This document shows, in pieces, positions 21,072 to 30,664 of a stretch of 64,000 nucleotides of DNA; positions within the stretch are counted from its first letter, which is position 1, and the number at the start of each line of letters is the position of its first letter. The DNA is taken from positions 21,003,596 to 21,067,595 of the forward strand of contig OX336343.1 of the NCBI GenBank assembly GCA_946902875.1. Reading direction: 5' to 3'. Below the pieces are notes generated by a model that worked only from the letters and a program-made list of their open reading frames with translations, was not told where the DNA came from and searched no databases. Source of the DNA: Nematopogon swammerdamellus (lineage: Eukaryota; Arthropoda; Insecta; Lepidoptera; Adelidae). A program made the translations under genes and the position numbers.

Positions 21072-21636
21072 GTTTATCCCGCCCGGGTTGGTACCACCGC
21101 ACTGAATGAAAGGTCGGTCGAAACGGGTAAGTAAATCAATGAGATTATAAGTTAAAAGCAGGTAGATAGGTTATCTGAGCTCCCAAGCGGCACATTAAAT
21201 ACAAGACCACAGTCCTGTCTGCAGTTAGTCGCCCACCAACTACCTACGCACGCGTTCGGACCACTATAAACCACGAGCCGCTAACACATTGAAAATGCCG
21301 TCGTGTGTAATAAGATTCTACGCTAATTCTAATAATTGGAATAACACTATTCGAGTCGGCGCATCACTTTATAGTTCTTCCTCTCAACTTTTCAAGGACG
21401 TGCCATGTGTGAGCACTGAATGTCATATAGATAACATATCTTTCCTAAAATATCATTGAAGTAAATAGTTCGTGTTTTCCGGCCAGTTCAGTGTAGCCGA
21501 TTTGAAATGAAGGGAAGCACTGACATGGCACCTAGTTCACCCGGTGTTATGGGCTGACGATCACGGATAGGTATTGTAGGTGATGTAGCCAACCGTCAGT
21601 TTCATAGAGAAATGGTCAGTTTCCATAAAAAAAAAA
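21072..21636 (+). mobile_element. SINE-A body, split by a THAP-type element
   Basis: ttatcccgcccgggttggta through aaaggtcggtcgaaacgg, then after the insert agttcgtgttttccggccag through the A tail at 21627-21636. The 8-bp aagtaaat lies on both sides of the insert (21129-21136 and 21459-21466). Confidence 0.85.
21137..21458 (+). mobile_element. Non-autonomous P-like (THAP) element, 8-bp target duplication
   Basis: The 322-bp insert has weak inverted ends (caatgagatt and the inverse of caatgatatt) and exact aagtaaat flanks. At 21295 an ATG opens MPSCVIRFYANSNNWNN, a decayed THAP start (MPSCVxxxCxN). An 8-bp duplication together with a THAP start is what a P-superfamily derivative should show. 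Confidence 0.7.
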
Positions 21637-22129
21637 TTGGTTGTATGTAAAGCCGGTTTACGGACGATAGTTTTACGTGATGACGTGGAATAATCGTAGT
21701 ACAAAGATCAAAGATCAGTAATTTATATTTCCAGTAGAAAGATTAATCATCTTGTGACTGGCCATCAAAACTTCTGTTGTCTGATCTTGACAGTTTTATT
21801 TCTTAAGACGTTTCAATGGTAACTTTGAATATCAACGCTACAACACTTTCGTGCGTGCAGCCGGTGCTCATCAATTTATAAGACGTGACGTCATCACGTC
21901 AAAAATGAAAACAAATTTTAATTTTCCTTGGGAGGAGGATTGAGATAGGATCAGATTGTTTATGGTTCCACTAGTCTTATAGAATTTATCTCACGGATAC
22001 AGAAGAAGAGATTATAAATTTCAGCTGAAAATTTGTGGAATCAGAGGGCAATCCTCCTACGAGAAATTGGGCCTCAGTATAGATAATCCTCCTACTACGT
22101 GAACGTTTCCTCAGAGGTGTAAAAAAATT

Positions 22130-22505
22130 AAGCTTCTATTTATGTCAATGCAATCACTAGATACGGCCATTTAAGTCACATATTTTGCTACTGGCAAATC
22201 AAATCAGACCATATAGAGTACTTCTCGTTAACCTAGAATCATGAAATTTGGTAAGAAGCAAGGTCTCATAGCACAAGTAAAGAAAAAAATTGTAAACTTG
22301 CAGTTATATGACATTAAAAAAAATTGTTTTGTTAAGGACCCTTTTTCTCAGGAACGGATGAAGATAACAAATTGTAATGAAATACTAAGATCTACGATCT
22401 CTTTAAGGTGTAGAAAATGCAAGCTTCTAGGGTCTAACCGACATAATTACATCTACACTACATACCAACCTACGTGTTGGTGTCACTTGTCCTATGAGTG
22501 ATTGT
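22130..22505 (+). repeat. Probable dispersed repeat in intron
   Basis: aacctagaatcatgaaattt followed by ggtaagaagcaaggtctcat is a phrase I associate with repeated insect DNA. The 86-aa ORF here shows no domain and lies in the 13-kb intron. Low support. Confidence 0.3.
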
Positions 22506-22569
22506 TTCCAGTCAACCTTGTTTTCTTTCTGAATTCATTATATTTCTCAGTGTATGAGTAGGTATATAT

Positions 22570-22737
22570 AGTTCACGGAAGCTAATAATGTGTGTAGAGC
22601 TTTAGAAAGAGACAATCCGGTTCTATAGCGTCATCCCTGTCGCACAGAGACGTGCGAGTTCGTTCGACAGGGAGGACGCTCTACAACCGTATTGTCTCTT
22701 TCTAAAGCTCGACACACATTATTTTCTGCCGGGAACT
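22570..22737. mobile_element. Hairpin MITE of 168 bp
   Basis: Two arms of about 75 bp (taataatgtgtgtagagctt, tagaaagagacaat, ccctgtcg) are inverted around 22653. The outer ends agttcacgg and ccgggaact also pair. No ORF. Confidence 0.75.
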
Positions 22738-22985
22738 GTGCCGTATCGTCACTGCTACTTCAGTATATCTATGTATACTTAGGTATTTATCGCCAACTTT
22801 TTGCTAGGCGCGTTAAACAGTCAACATTTCGCCTGGCGAGAGCCGTTAAATACCCACATCTCTAGATCTGAGGAATGTTGAAAAAAAAACTGCTGCAATT
22901 CAATAATTAATGCACAGCGAATGGCGCGTCTTTAACACTGCTACTACGTTCTCACATGAACTGATCTATAGGCTATGAGTACGAG

Positions 22986-23054
22986 TACGAGTGAGGCTCA
23001 TCTACATCTACCTGCTATAGACTATAGCAGGTACTAGATGAGCCTCACTCGTAC
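22986..23054. repeat. Short hairpin
   Basis: gtacgagtgaggctcatcta and its inverse surround ctgctatagactatagcag. Confidence 0.8.
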
Positions 23055-23099
23055 ATCAGTCCCGAAAAAACATGTCATCGACCAAAGGACGAGATATTC

Positions 23100-23354
23100 T
23101 CTTCATTTCATGACGGCTACAAAGAACTGGACGGAAAACACGAACTATTTACATAGCCGTTTCGACCGACGACGTTTCATTCAGTGCGGTGGGACCGTGG
23201 GACCAATCCGGGCGGGATAAACTCTACCACCTAGTAAGGTAAGAAGGGAAGGGACCTATCAGTTTTACGTGGAATCCGAACCACGGTCAGCCTCCAACGG
23301 TCGAGCGGTCACCCATCCAAAGTCGACCGACCGCGCCACTGAGCTAAGGCTGAC
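23100..23354 (-). mobile_element. SINE-A, head with only the 3' part of the 5S-like segment
   Basis: On the - strand the head reads gccttagctcagtggcgcgg, then actttggatgggtgaccgct, then ggttcggattccacg. The box-A-like 5S half is missing. The 3' tail is lost. Confidence 0.8.
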
Positions 23355-23711
23355 CCTAGTCCGGGATACAGCGTGATAATGTAAGTATACATGCACTCTT
23401 CGTTCATATTCTCGAGAAGTTGTCGTTAATTCGAGTTACTTTTTCCATGATTATGCGAAAAAATGCTCGCCATGTAATTTGACATCATAAAGCAAAATGG
23501 CGCCCACAGTCGTGGTGGCATTCCGGACGACACAGCCGTAATTACAAGCGCATAAAGCAATGGAAAAACAAACAAAACGACTCGGCAACGACGAATGTAA
23601 GACATCACAGAGACAATAGCCTGTCGAGGACTGGGGGCCGATTCACTAGGTACCGGCCAAATCGTACATCGTATACCTACGTTATTGCGGTAATTCGTAT
23701 TTCACGTACAT

Positions 23712-23805
23712 GGAGTTGTCTGTTGTCCAAACTTTCGACAACAGGCAACTCCTTGCTGCGCAACTTTCAAACCTTTGGACTCCAAAGGTTTGAAAGTTGC
23801 GCAGC
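23712..23805. repeat. Two adjacent hairpins
   Basis: 23712-23752 pairs ggagttg...gttgtc with gacaacaggcaactcc. 23755-23805 is a palindrome with 25-bp perfect arms (gctgcgcaactttcaaacct and its inverse) and a one-base centre. The second ends where the RTE coding remnant begins. Confidence 0.85.
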
Positions 23806-24145
23806 GAGCGATGAAGCGAGCCATGCTGGTAATATCCCTAAGTGATATGGTGCGTAACGAGGCATCCGCTGACGCGCCAAAGTAGTCGATATTGAACATT
23901 GGGTGGCCAAGCTAAAGTGGCAATGAGCTAGGCACGCTAGCCGAAGAGACGGCGACCGTTGGATTAACCATGTCCTACATTGGCGGCCGTGGACAGGAAA
24001 CGGAGTGTGGGAAGACCACCCTCTAGTTGGGACGACGGACGACATCAAGTACGTCGGCGGAAAGCACTAGTTACGTACCGCTGAAGGCGGGGAGGACTGG
24101 AAGAAAATTGGAGAGGCGCATGTCCAGCAGTGGAAGCTTAACGCT
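23800..24145 (+). mobile_element. RTE-type LINE ORF C-terminal remnant
   Basis: The + strand reads RAMKRAMLVISLSDMVRNEA, then VAKLKWQ, then RWINHVLHWRPWTGNGVWED, then EDWKKIGEAHVQQW, with stops and one shift. This is the standard C-terminal end of RTE-like RT ORFs. Confidence 0.8.
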
Positions 24146-24354
24146 GACTGACCGACTATACCCGGAATCGTCCAAATAAGTACGAGAGCGCAAAGAATAT
24201 TAGATTAAGTTAAGGTAAAATTTTCCGGTGTCGGAAATTTTACTGTACGTCGTTATTACGTATTAGCGTGGAAACATTTACACACCGAATTTGAGAAAGA
24301 TGCTGTTTCTAGAAGTAAGTCAATAAATTTGCTTAAGGAACCGGACATGGTTGG

Positions 24355-24415
24355 CTACATCACCCATTAAACCCGTGATGTCAGCCCACCACACTGAATT
24401 AGATGACATGTCAGG
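24355..24415 (-). mobile_element. SINE-A fragment
   Basis: gttggctacatcacc and cccgtgatgtcagcccacca through gatgacatgtcag; cut off by the inverted-repeat element that follows. Confidence 0.6.
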
Positions 24416-24439
24416 AGGAGGAGGAGGTCTCTACACATT

Positions 24440-24592
24440 GGCCAAGACATTGGTCCCAATGCACTTACACAATGCCTTGGCCAACGTGTAAAGGGGGATA
24501 TTGTTCGCGGTGTTATGTATTGGAGTGCTGGGTCCCATTTACACGTTGGTTTGTGAGTTGGCAAGCGCATTGGGGCCCAATGCATTAGCAAT
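24440..24592. mobile_element. Imperfect inverted-repeat MITE
   Basis: cattggtcccaatgcactta and ccaacgtgtaaa at the left answer aagcgcattggggcccaatg and tttacacgttgg at the right. The ends are uncertain. Confidence 0.5.
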
Positions 24593-24616
24593 AAAAATCT
24601 TGATTTATATTAAGTC

Positions 24617-24669
24617 GTCGTCAGAGAACGAAGAATTAAATTTAATTCTTTGTTCTCCGACGACGACTG
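24617..24669. repeat. Hairpin, 25-bp arms
   Basis: gtcgtcgtcagagaacgaag aattaaa is inverted as tttaattctttgttctccga cgacgac, with two mismatches. Confidence 0.8.
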
Positions 24670-25130
24670 CATATAAGTCGAAATATAAGAAAATGTATAA
24701 TCTGTGTAGGTATTTTTTAATTTAACGTGTATAAAATATACACAAAAATCGGAAACCAAACATTGGTATGATTAAAAATATTTATTTCTTACAATCGTGC
24801 TTTCTCGATGTAAATAATAAGAAGATAGACTGATTGATAGCATCGGTGATAGATTTCTATACGTCGTCGTCCGTATTTATAACTCTATTGTATATACGAT
24901 TATAAAGCTGCTACTGAATTCGCCCCGTCTACCAGAAAGACGCGTGCTGTCCTTTTATTGTTACAGAGGTAAAGGAGGTAATAATGATATAAAAATAGCT
25001 GTGCGAATCGACGAGCAGAATTGAATTATAAAAATATGAAATATGATGTTCTCGAGTCATTATCATTCAAGAGCTTTTTTTCCTACCAATATAATGTACT
25101 TGCCGTTATGTATGTAGTATCACAAAAAAT
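24670..25130. other. Intron DNA, no feature recognised
   Basis: AT-rich sequence within the large intron of the mwh-like gene; no repeat of this window recognised. Confidence 0.4.
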
Positions 25131-25330
25131 AGTTTTTATTTTTTTTATGGAAACTGACACGGTCAGCTACATTACCAACAAGATCAGTGATGTCAACCCA
25201 TAGCACCGGGTGAACTAGGTGCCATGTCAGTGCTTCCCTTCATTTCATGTCGGCTACACTGAACTGGACAGAAAACACGAACTATTTACATATACGTTTC
25301 ATTCAGTGCAGTGGTACCAACCCGGTATGT
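25131..25330 (-). mobile_element. SINE-A 3' half
   Basis: ttttttatggaaactgacac through cagtggtaccaacccgg; 5' part missing. Confidence 0.85.
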
Positions 25331-25361
25331 CGCACTATAAACGATACAAGTAAAAACCGGC

Positions 25362-25620
25362 CAAGTGCGAGTCGGACTCGCGCACCGAGGTTTCCGCATC
25401 ACAAAAAAAAAACGTTGAAAAAACACGTTTCTTGTATGGGGGCACCCTTAATTTTTAATTTTTTAATTTTTTTAATTATTTTTTGTTGTATTCGCCAAAA
25501 TAACACATAAATTCTGTGAAAATTTCAACCGGCTGGCTATTACGGTTCAAAGATACAGCCATCGGACGTACGGAGGGACGAACGTACAGACAAACGGATG
25601 GACAGACAGACGTTATAGGC
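25362..25620 (+). repeat. Dispersed repeat E
   Basis: ggccaagtgcgagtcggact to gacagacagacgttataggc; same family as 6733-7190. Confidence 0.8.
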
Positions 25621-26394
25621 GTTGTATGTTTGGATTAACCTTTCAATGAACAAGACATACCCAACCGTTACACTTGCACCGGAAACAGCTACATTTAAAC
25701 TGCTGCATTCCCCAGGAAGCAAAAACAATAATTTATTAAATACCTAGAACAGTAACTCAGGAATAGAAAAAGTCTAACGTTTTACCGCGGCGATAAAGAA
25801 ATAGATAGGATTGCTTGCTCATAGGCAGGATAATGATGGCATCCTGCCGGTGGCATGGCACTCGTATAGGAACGCTGCGGGAATGTCGACGACTTGAAGT
25901 TATTTTACTGCACGCTACAAATCTCCTTGCTACAAATGAAGCGGTAAAAGTGATCAAGTTTTATTTTGCTAACAGTTTTGATAGATGTTTAGCCGACTTC
26001 AGAAATTATGTTTTGATTCGATTTGTAATGTATGGTGTTTATTTTAAATGTTTAGAATGTACAAAGTTTATCAATGCAATCTACAAAGAAGAACCGAGCA
26101 ATACACATAGTTTTTTAGGATTCATGATATATGTAGCTACATTGTCATTCACCTAGTTAACATTAATTCTAATATAATATAAATTATTATAATTATTATT
26201 TCTTTTATAGTTTTAGGTAATTTTAATTTAGGTAGTTTTAGTTTTTTTGTTGTTTGTTTTAAGTTTAGGTAGTTTTAGTTATTTGTTATCTAATATTAAT
26301 AATGTAATTGTCTAAATAAAGATATTATTTACTGTTAAATTGTTTGTAACATGTAATTAATATAAATAATTAAGAATATAAATAAAGAAGAGAT
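25621..26394. other. Intron DNA with LINE-like AT-rich 3' end
   Basis: 26160-26340 is AT-rich with taaataaagatattattt and may be a LINE 3' UTR. The ORF ending in 26060-26156 shares 'caatgcaatctacaaagaag' with 55380-55405, suggesting a retroposon. No host exon seen. Confidence 0.4.
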
Positions 26395-26692
26395 CGAACT
26401 CAAATTATTAGGTATAATTTCTTTATTGTCACGTTTTCTCATTCTATTTACATATCTATATTAATTTTATCTATACAATTAAAAAAATACATACAAAATT
26501 AATACAGACAAAAATAAAAAAAAGAAAACGGTGTAAAATTACGCCGACGGCGGGAGACAAGCCCCAAGCGCGCCGGCGGGTGCAGGCCGTGGCTACGGAG
26601 CTCTCCGGGACGACGCGAGACTAGCTTCGAGCGATGGGTGGTGGTACTAGACACGTAGGCCACCACCACCCCCATCTCGGACATATATTTGT
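26395..26692 (-). mobile_element. Probable LINE 3' end, unclassified
   Basis: On the - strand a GC-rich stretch (gagatgggggtggtggccta to cgccgtcggcgtaatttt) is followed by an AT-rich 3' UTR with acaataaagaaattat. It looks like an ORF end plus UTR of an R2/REL-type LINE, but no motif proves it. Confidence 0.4.
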
Positions 26693-26764
26693 ATAAATTA
26701 TATTTTACAAATTTTGTAATTTATATGTATTAACACAAGTATTGCTACTAGCATGTACTTACAT

Positions 26765-26925
26765 GTATTATTTATTAGTAATTATTTTATTATTATAGCT
26801 TTATTAACACATTTTCTTTTCATATCAATTTTAAGTTTTTTTGTAAACTAAAAATTTAAATCTAAAATTGGTACTTATAAAAACATATGGAGTTTCCACC
26901 ATCGCCGGCGGGGCGGACCCATGCT
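26765..26925 (-). mobile_element. Inverted copy of the 3' end of the adjacent LINE
   Basis: On the - strand gggtccgccccgccggcgat, ggtggaaactccat and an AT-rich tail to atgtgttaataaag match the + strand LINE end at 28540-28660 (cgccccgccgccggtggtgg, aaactccat, aatgtgttaataaag). It abuts the 5'-truncated + copy head to head. Confidence 0.8.
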
Positions 26926-28690
26926 AATAATAATAATAATAATAATTGTCTGGCTCTGAACCCTCTTAGCACTCTGCTTGAGGACTCAGAGCTGGGCTAC
27001 TGTCTTCGAAGAGGAGGCTCTCGAATATCGCACTTATTTTATATGGATGACCTCAAACTGTTTGCCAAGTCGGACACTGAACTAATGTCGATGATGAAGA
27101 TAACTGAAGGCTTCAGCAACGACATTGGAATGGAGTTCGGCTTGGAAAAATGTGGGACCATCCATGTGGACCGTGGTGTGGTCGTGAACTCCGGCGGCAT
27201 ACAGTTGTCGGAGTCTATGAATATTCGAGCTCTCTCCGAAGACGAAACCTATAAATATCTGGGAATATCGGAGGCTCTCAACATACGGGATACGGACATG
27301 AAACAATCAGTTAAGGAAAAGTTTTTTCACCGTCTTACAAAAGTGCTAAATAGCCTTTTGTCAGGCGGCAATAAAATTCGTGCCTATAACGGTTGGGTCA
27401 TGCCTGTGCTCGTATATACCTTCGGTATTCTCAGATGGACTCAGACCGAATTGGACTCGCTGGACAGAAAGGTCAGAACGCTGATGACGAAATCCCGTAT
27501 GCACCACCCACGATCATCGGTCATGAGGTTGTATATCCCGCGGAAGTGTGGGGGTCGAGGTATGTTAAATGCCAAGAACCTGCACAACCGCGAGGTGTGC
27601 AATCTCCGTCAGTACTTTTTGGAAAAGACTGATGTTTGTGAGATGCATCGCGATGTCGTCACCAGCGATAAAGGCCTTACCCCGCTGAGCATGGGAAAAG
27701 AGGACTGGCGGAAGCCGGTTGTACTGAGCACCGAGGACCGCATGGAAGTATGGAAAGGCAAGGAGCTGCACGGTAGGTATTTCCGGTCTCTCACGGGACC
27801 GGATGTAGACCAACTTGCTTCCGTGCACTGGCTACGCTTCGGGGACCTCTTCGGGGAAACCGAGGGTTTTGTCTTTGCAATACAAGATGAGGTTGTCAAG
27901 ACGAACAACTATAGGAAACACATAATGAAGGACGGCACCATTGACATCTGCCGCGCCTGCCACCAACCTGGCGAGTCCCTCAGACATGTGATTTCCGGTT
28001 GTTCGCAGCTTGCCAACACCGAGTATCTGCATAGACACAACCTAGTAGCCAGGATTATCCACCAGCAACTTGCCTTAAAGTTCAACCTTGTGGGTACTGA
28101 GGTGCCTTACTATAAGTACAATCCACCGCCAGTTCTCGAGAACGGTCATGTCACACTCTACTGGGACCGGTCCATTATCACAGACAGGACTATTCTCGCG
28201 AACAGGCCTGATATTGTGATAGTAGACCGGGAGGCAAGGCGCGCAACGCTCGTCGATATCGCCGTGCCGCACGATGGTAACCTCGTCAGTAAGGAAGCAG
28301 AGAAGATGTTAAAATATCTGGATCTGCAGCACGAGGTTACCAAAATGTGGCCCGTCGACTCGACGATCGTTGTGCCCATAGTCGTTTCGGCGCATGGGCT
28401 GATAGCGAAGAGCCTCGACGACCACCTTGAGAGGCTCTCGCTGAGTGGTTGGGTCAAGGGCCAGATCCAGAAGGCAGCCCTGCTCGACACTGCACGCATC
28501 GTCCGGAGGTTCCTCTCTTTGGGACCCGACTATCGGTAGCCTGGGCTCGCCCCGCCGCCGGTGGTGGAAACTCCATTTTTTTAAGGTTAATTTTGTATAT
28601 GTTTTTAATGTTAGGTTTTTAATATGTACAAAATTAGTTTTAAGATAATGTGTTAATAAAGAAATAAAATAATAAATAATAGCCTATTAT
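26926..28690 (+). mobile_element. 5'-truncated REL-endonuclease LINE (R2/R4-like) with long open frame
   Basis: The frame is open from the (AAT)n junction to 28539, about 535 codons. It starts in RT motif 4 (LALNPLSTLLEDSELGY), has the catalytic FYMDD box and continues through the thumb (YKYLGI...VLVYTFGILRW). It then has a CCHC knuckle (CRACHQPGESLRHVISGC) and a PD-(D/E)XK-like motif (RPDIVIVD...ATLVDIAVP), and ends in RRFLSLGPDYR. RT plus knuckle plus C-terminal nuclease is the architecture of R2/R4/Hero-type LINEs. The frame is undamaged, so this is a young but dead (5'-lacking) copy. It sits in the 13-kb intron, antisense to the mwh-like gene. Confidence 0.9.
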
Positions 28691-28699
28691 TAATAATTA

Positions 28700-28860
28700 T
28701 TTTATCTTCGATTCTCACACTGTATCCAAAGGTTGCCTGGAAGAAATCTCTCTAAGGGATAAGTCCGCCTTCGCACCTTATGTAAATTTTCTAATGTGCT
28801 TGTTACTTTTCCTGGAGCAATAAGTCATTTCCCATCTATAATCTATGTAATTTAACAAAC
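28700..28860 (+). mobile_element. LINE 3' UTR fragment ('aagtccgcc' type)
   Basis: ccaaaggttgcctggaagaa, gggataagtccgcctt and accttatgtaaattttctaa. Copies: 31490-31560 (+), 49310-49450 (-), 54297-54520 (-). It is a common 3' UTR of CR1/Jockey-like LINEs in moths, by memory. Confidence 0.55.
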
Positions 28861-28992
28861 CACAAGACGAATATTTTTAAAATCTATTGTTACTTAAAAA
28901 TATGAAAGTATATTAATCTTAAATACTAAAAAAAAAGAAGAAAACAATTCACAACAAGCAGAAAATCCTATTTCCTAATATTTTTTTTTTAA

Positions 28993-29379
28993 TTTTTTTT
29001 TATGGAAACTGACACGATTGGCTACATCACCTACAACGTCCGTGATGTCAGCCCATAACACCGGGTGAACTAGGTGCCATGTCAGTGCTTCCCCCTTTGA
29101 TCGTGCCGGCTACACTGAACTGGTCGGAAAACACAAACTATTTACATAGCCGTTTCAACCGACGTTTCATTCAGTGCGGTGGTACCAACCCGGGCGGGTT
29201 AAACCCTACCACCAAGTAAGATTAGGAGGGAAGGGACCTACAGTTTTACGAGGAATCCGAACCTCGGTCAGCCTCCAACGGTCAGCGGTCACCCATCCAA
29301 ATACTGACCGCACCCAGCGTTGCTTAACATTCAATAGCGACAGTTGACTGTCTGCACCACTGAGCTATCGAGGCTAACA
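28993..29379 (-). mobile_element. SINE-A, full-length reference copy with tRNA-5S-tRNA head
   Basis: On the - strand in order: gcctcgatagctcagtggtg (A box), cagacagtcaactgtcgct, then taagcaacgctgggtgcggt and agtatttggatgggtgaccg (5S box A/IE/C-like). Then ttggaggctgaccgaggttc (B box in gaggttcggattcctcg), the shared body (aaactgtaggtcccttccct, tggtggtagggtttaacccg), the 3' domain (ccagttcagtgtagccggca, ggtgttatgggctgacatca) and tttccataaaaaaaa. Confidence 0.9.
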
Positions 29380-29822
29380 GACATAAAGCCAAGTTTCTAC
29401 GGGCGGGCGACTGGCGATTTATAAGTATATTTATTTATGAATTTACATATTGTTTTCACTGTTACATTTTGTCACTTTTCAATGTGGTTATAGGTTATAT
29501 TATATAAATCATTACGCTACGTCATCGGCAGCCTGAGCTGTGAGCATAAAATCGTAGTCGCGGGCAAAATTTAGTATAAAATATTTTAAATATTATTATA
29601 ATATCATCAAACCATAGTGCACATGTTCCAGCTATACAGGACAGACGCACGAACTAAACCGGTTAATTGAAGAAATTGTTTTAACAGGCTAGACATACGA
29701 CACGGGATAAAACTTCACATGTAAGCGGAATGCACCAGCCCATTTGTCCTGTCCAAGACGCATGCGTAAAGTAGTCCCATGAACGACCACCGCTAACGTG
29801 AGCTATCGATATATCCTTTAGC
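29380..29822. other. Intron DNA, no feature recognised
   Basis: AT-rich; no exon or repeat of this window recognised. Confidence 0.4.
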
Positions 29823-29960
29823 ACAGCGGTTCTCAATCTATGGTACGCGTACCACGAGTGGTACGCGGACTGCTTCGAGGTGGTACGCGAAAAAATTAAA
29901 CATTATGCTCTACAAAATTTAATAAGCTGTAATAAAAAGTGTTTAATAATAATTTAATTT
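29823..29960 (+). mobile_element. hAT-type transposon end fragment
   Basis: cagcggttctcaatctatgg followed by repeated ggtacgcg words has the CAGxGGTTCTCAA terminus typical of many animal hAT elements. The other end was not found. Confidence 0.5.
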
Positions 29961-30120
29961 TTTTTTTTGTTGATTAACGTAAATATAATTTCAATTCTGA
30001 TGTTCTTAGCTATATAAAAACCCACTGTCAAATGCCCATAGTGAGTTCCCAAGAACATTTTAAACAAGATTTTTCAGAATAAATTCGATAAGAAATCAAT
30101 GTTAATATTCTGCTGACTGC

Positions 30121-30400
30121 TGGCTATACTGGCCTAGAGAGAGAACCGAGGCTGCTATGCGGACATCTTACATCCAGTACGGCGGTACCAACTTAGTCGG
30201 CAAGAATTTGAGCCTACCGCCTAGGAAGGGGCAAGGAAGGGACCTACAGTGTTACACCGGTTCCGAACGGTGAAGCAGCAGGTGTAGGTATGCACGTAAA
30301 TTTTTCCGTCAGAAAAAAACTCAGTGGTACACGCCGACCGGATTCGAACCTTGGTCCTCTCGTATGAGAAGCAGATCCCAAACCACTCGGCCACCCGCCG
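30121..30400 (-). mobile_element. SINE-C head and body, tail missing
   Basis: The - strand begins at the tRNA-like head (cggcgggtggccgagtggtt) with B box ggttcgaatccgg and runs to cagtatagcca. The tail half lies nearby in the opposite orientation (30486-30664). Confidence 0.85.
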
Positions 30401-30485
30401 TTCCACGATTTGGAGGGTCACTCTGTCTGTTCTACAGGTCATGGACGCTGATCGGAGGAACTTGCTTCCTCTATTCCTTGCCATC

Positions 30486-30664
30486 ACTGGATGTAAGATG
30501 GCCGCATAGCAGCCTCGGTTGTGTTCTCCTCTAGTCCAGTATAGCCAGCAATCCAGGGAAGTCTCCGGTATGGCACCTACCTTCTCAGAGATGATATTGG
30601 CTGGTCGGAGCATGTGCTTTGGCCCCTCTGACTCAGCCAATAATACCGGATTCCATAAAAAAAA
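30486..30664 (+). mobile_element. SINE-C tail, inverted relative to its neighbour
   Basis: actggatgtaagatggccgc through gactcagccaataataccgg and an A run. The first 70 bases are the inverse of 30121-30190, giving a large hairpin. Confidence 0.85.

Noticed and set aside
22241..22501. A novel 86-aa gene
   Set aside because: No domain, lies in an intron, and the start region resembles dispersed repeat DNA.
29286..29345. A 5S rRNA gene or pseudogene
   Set aside because: Only the internal-promoter half is similar and it lies inside a recurrent SINE head.
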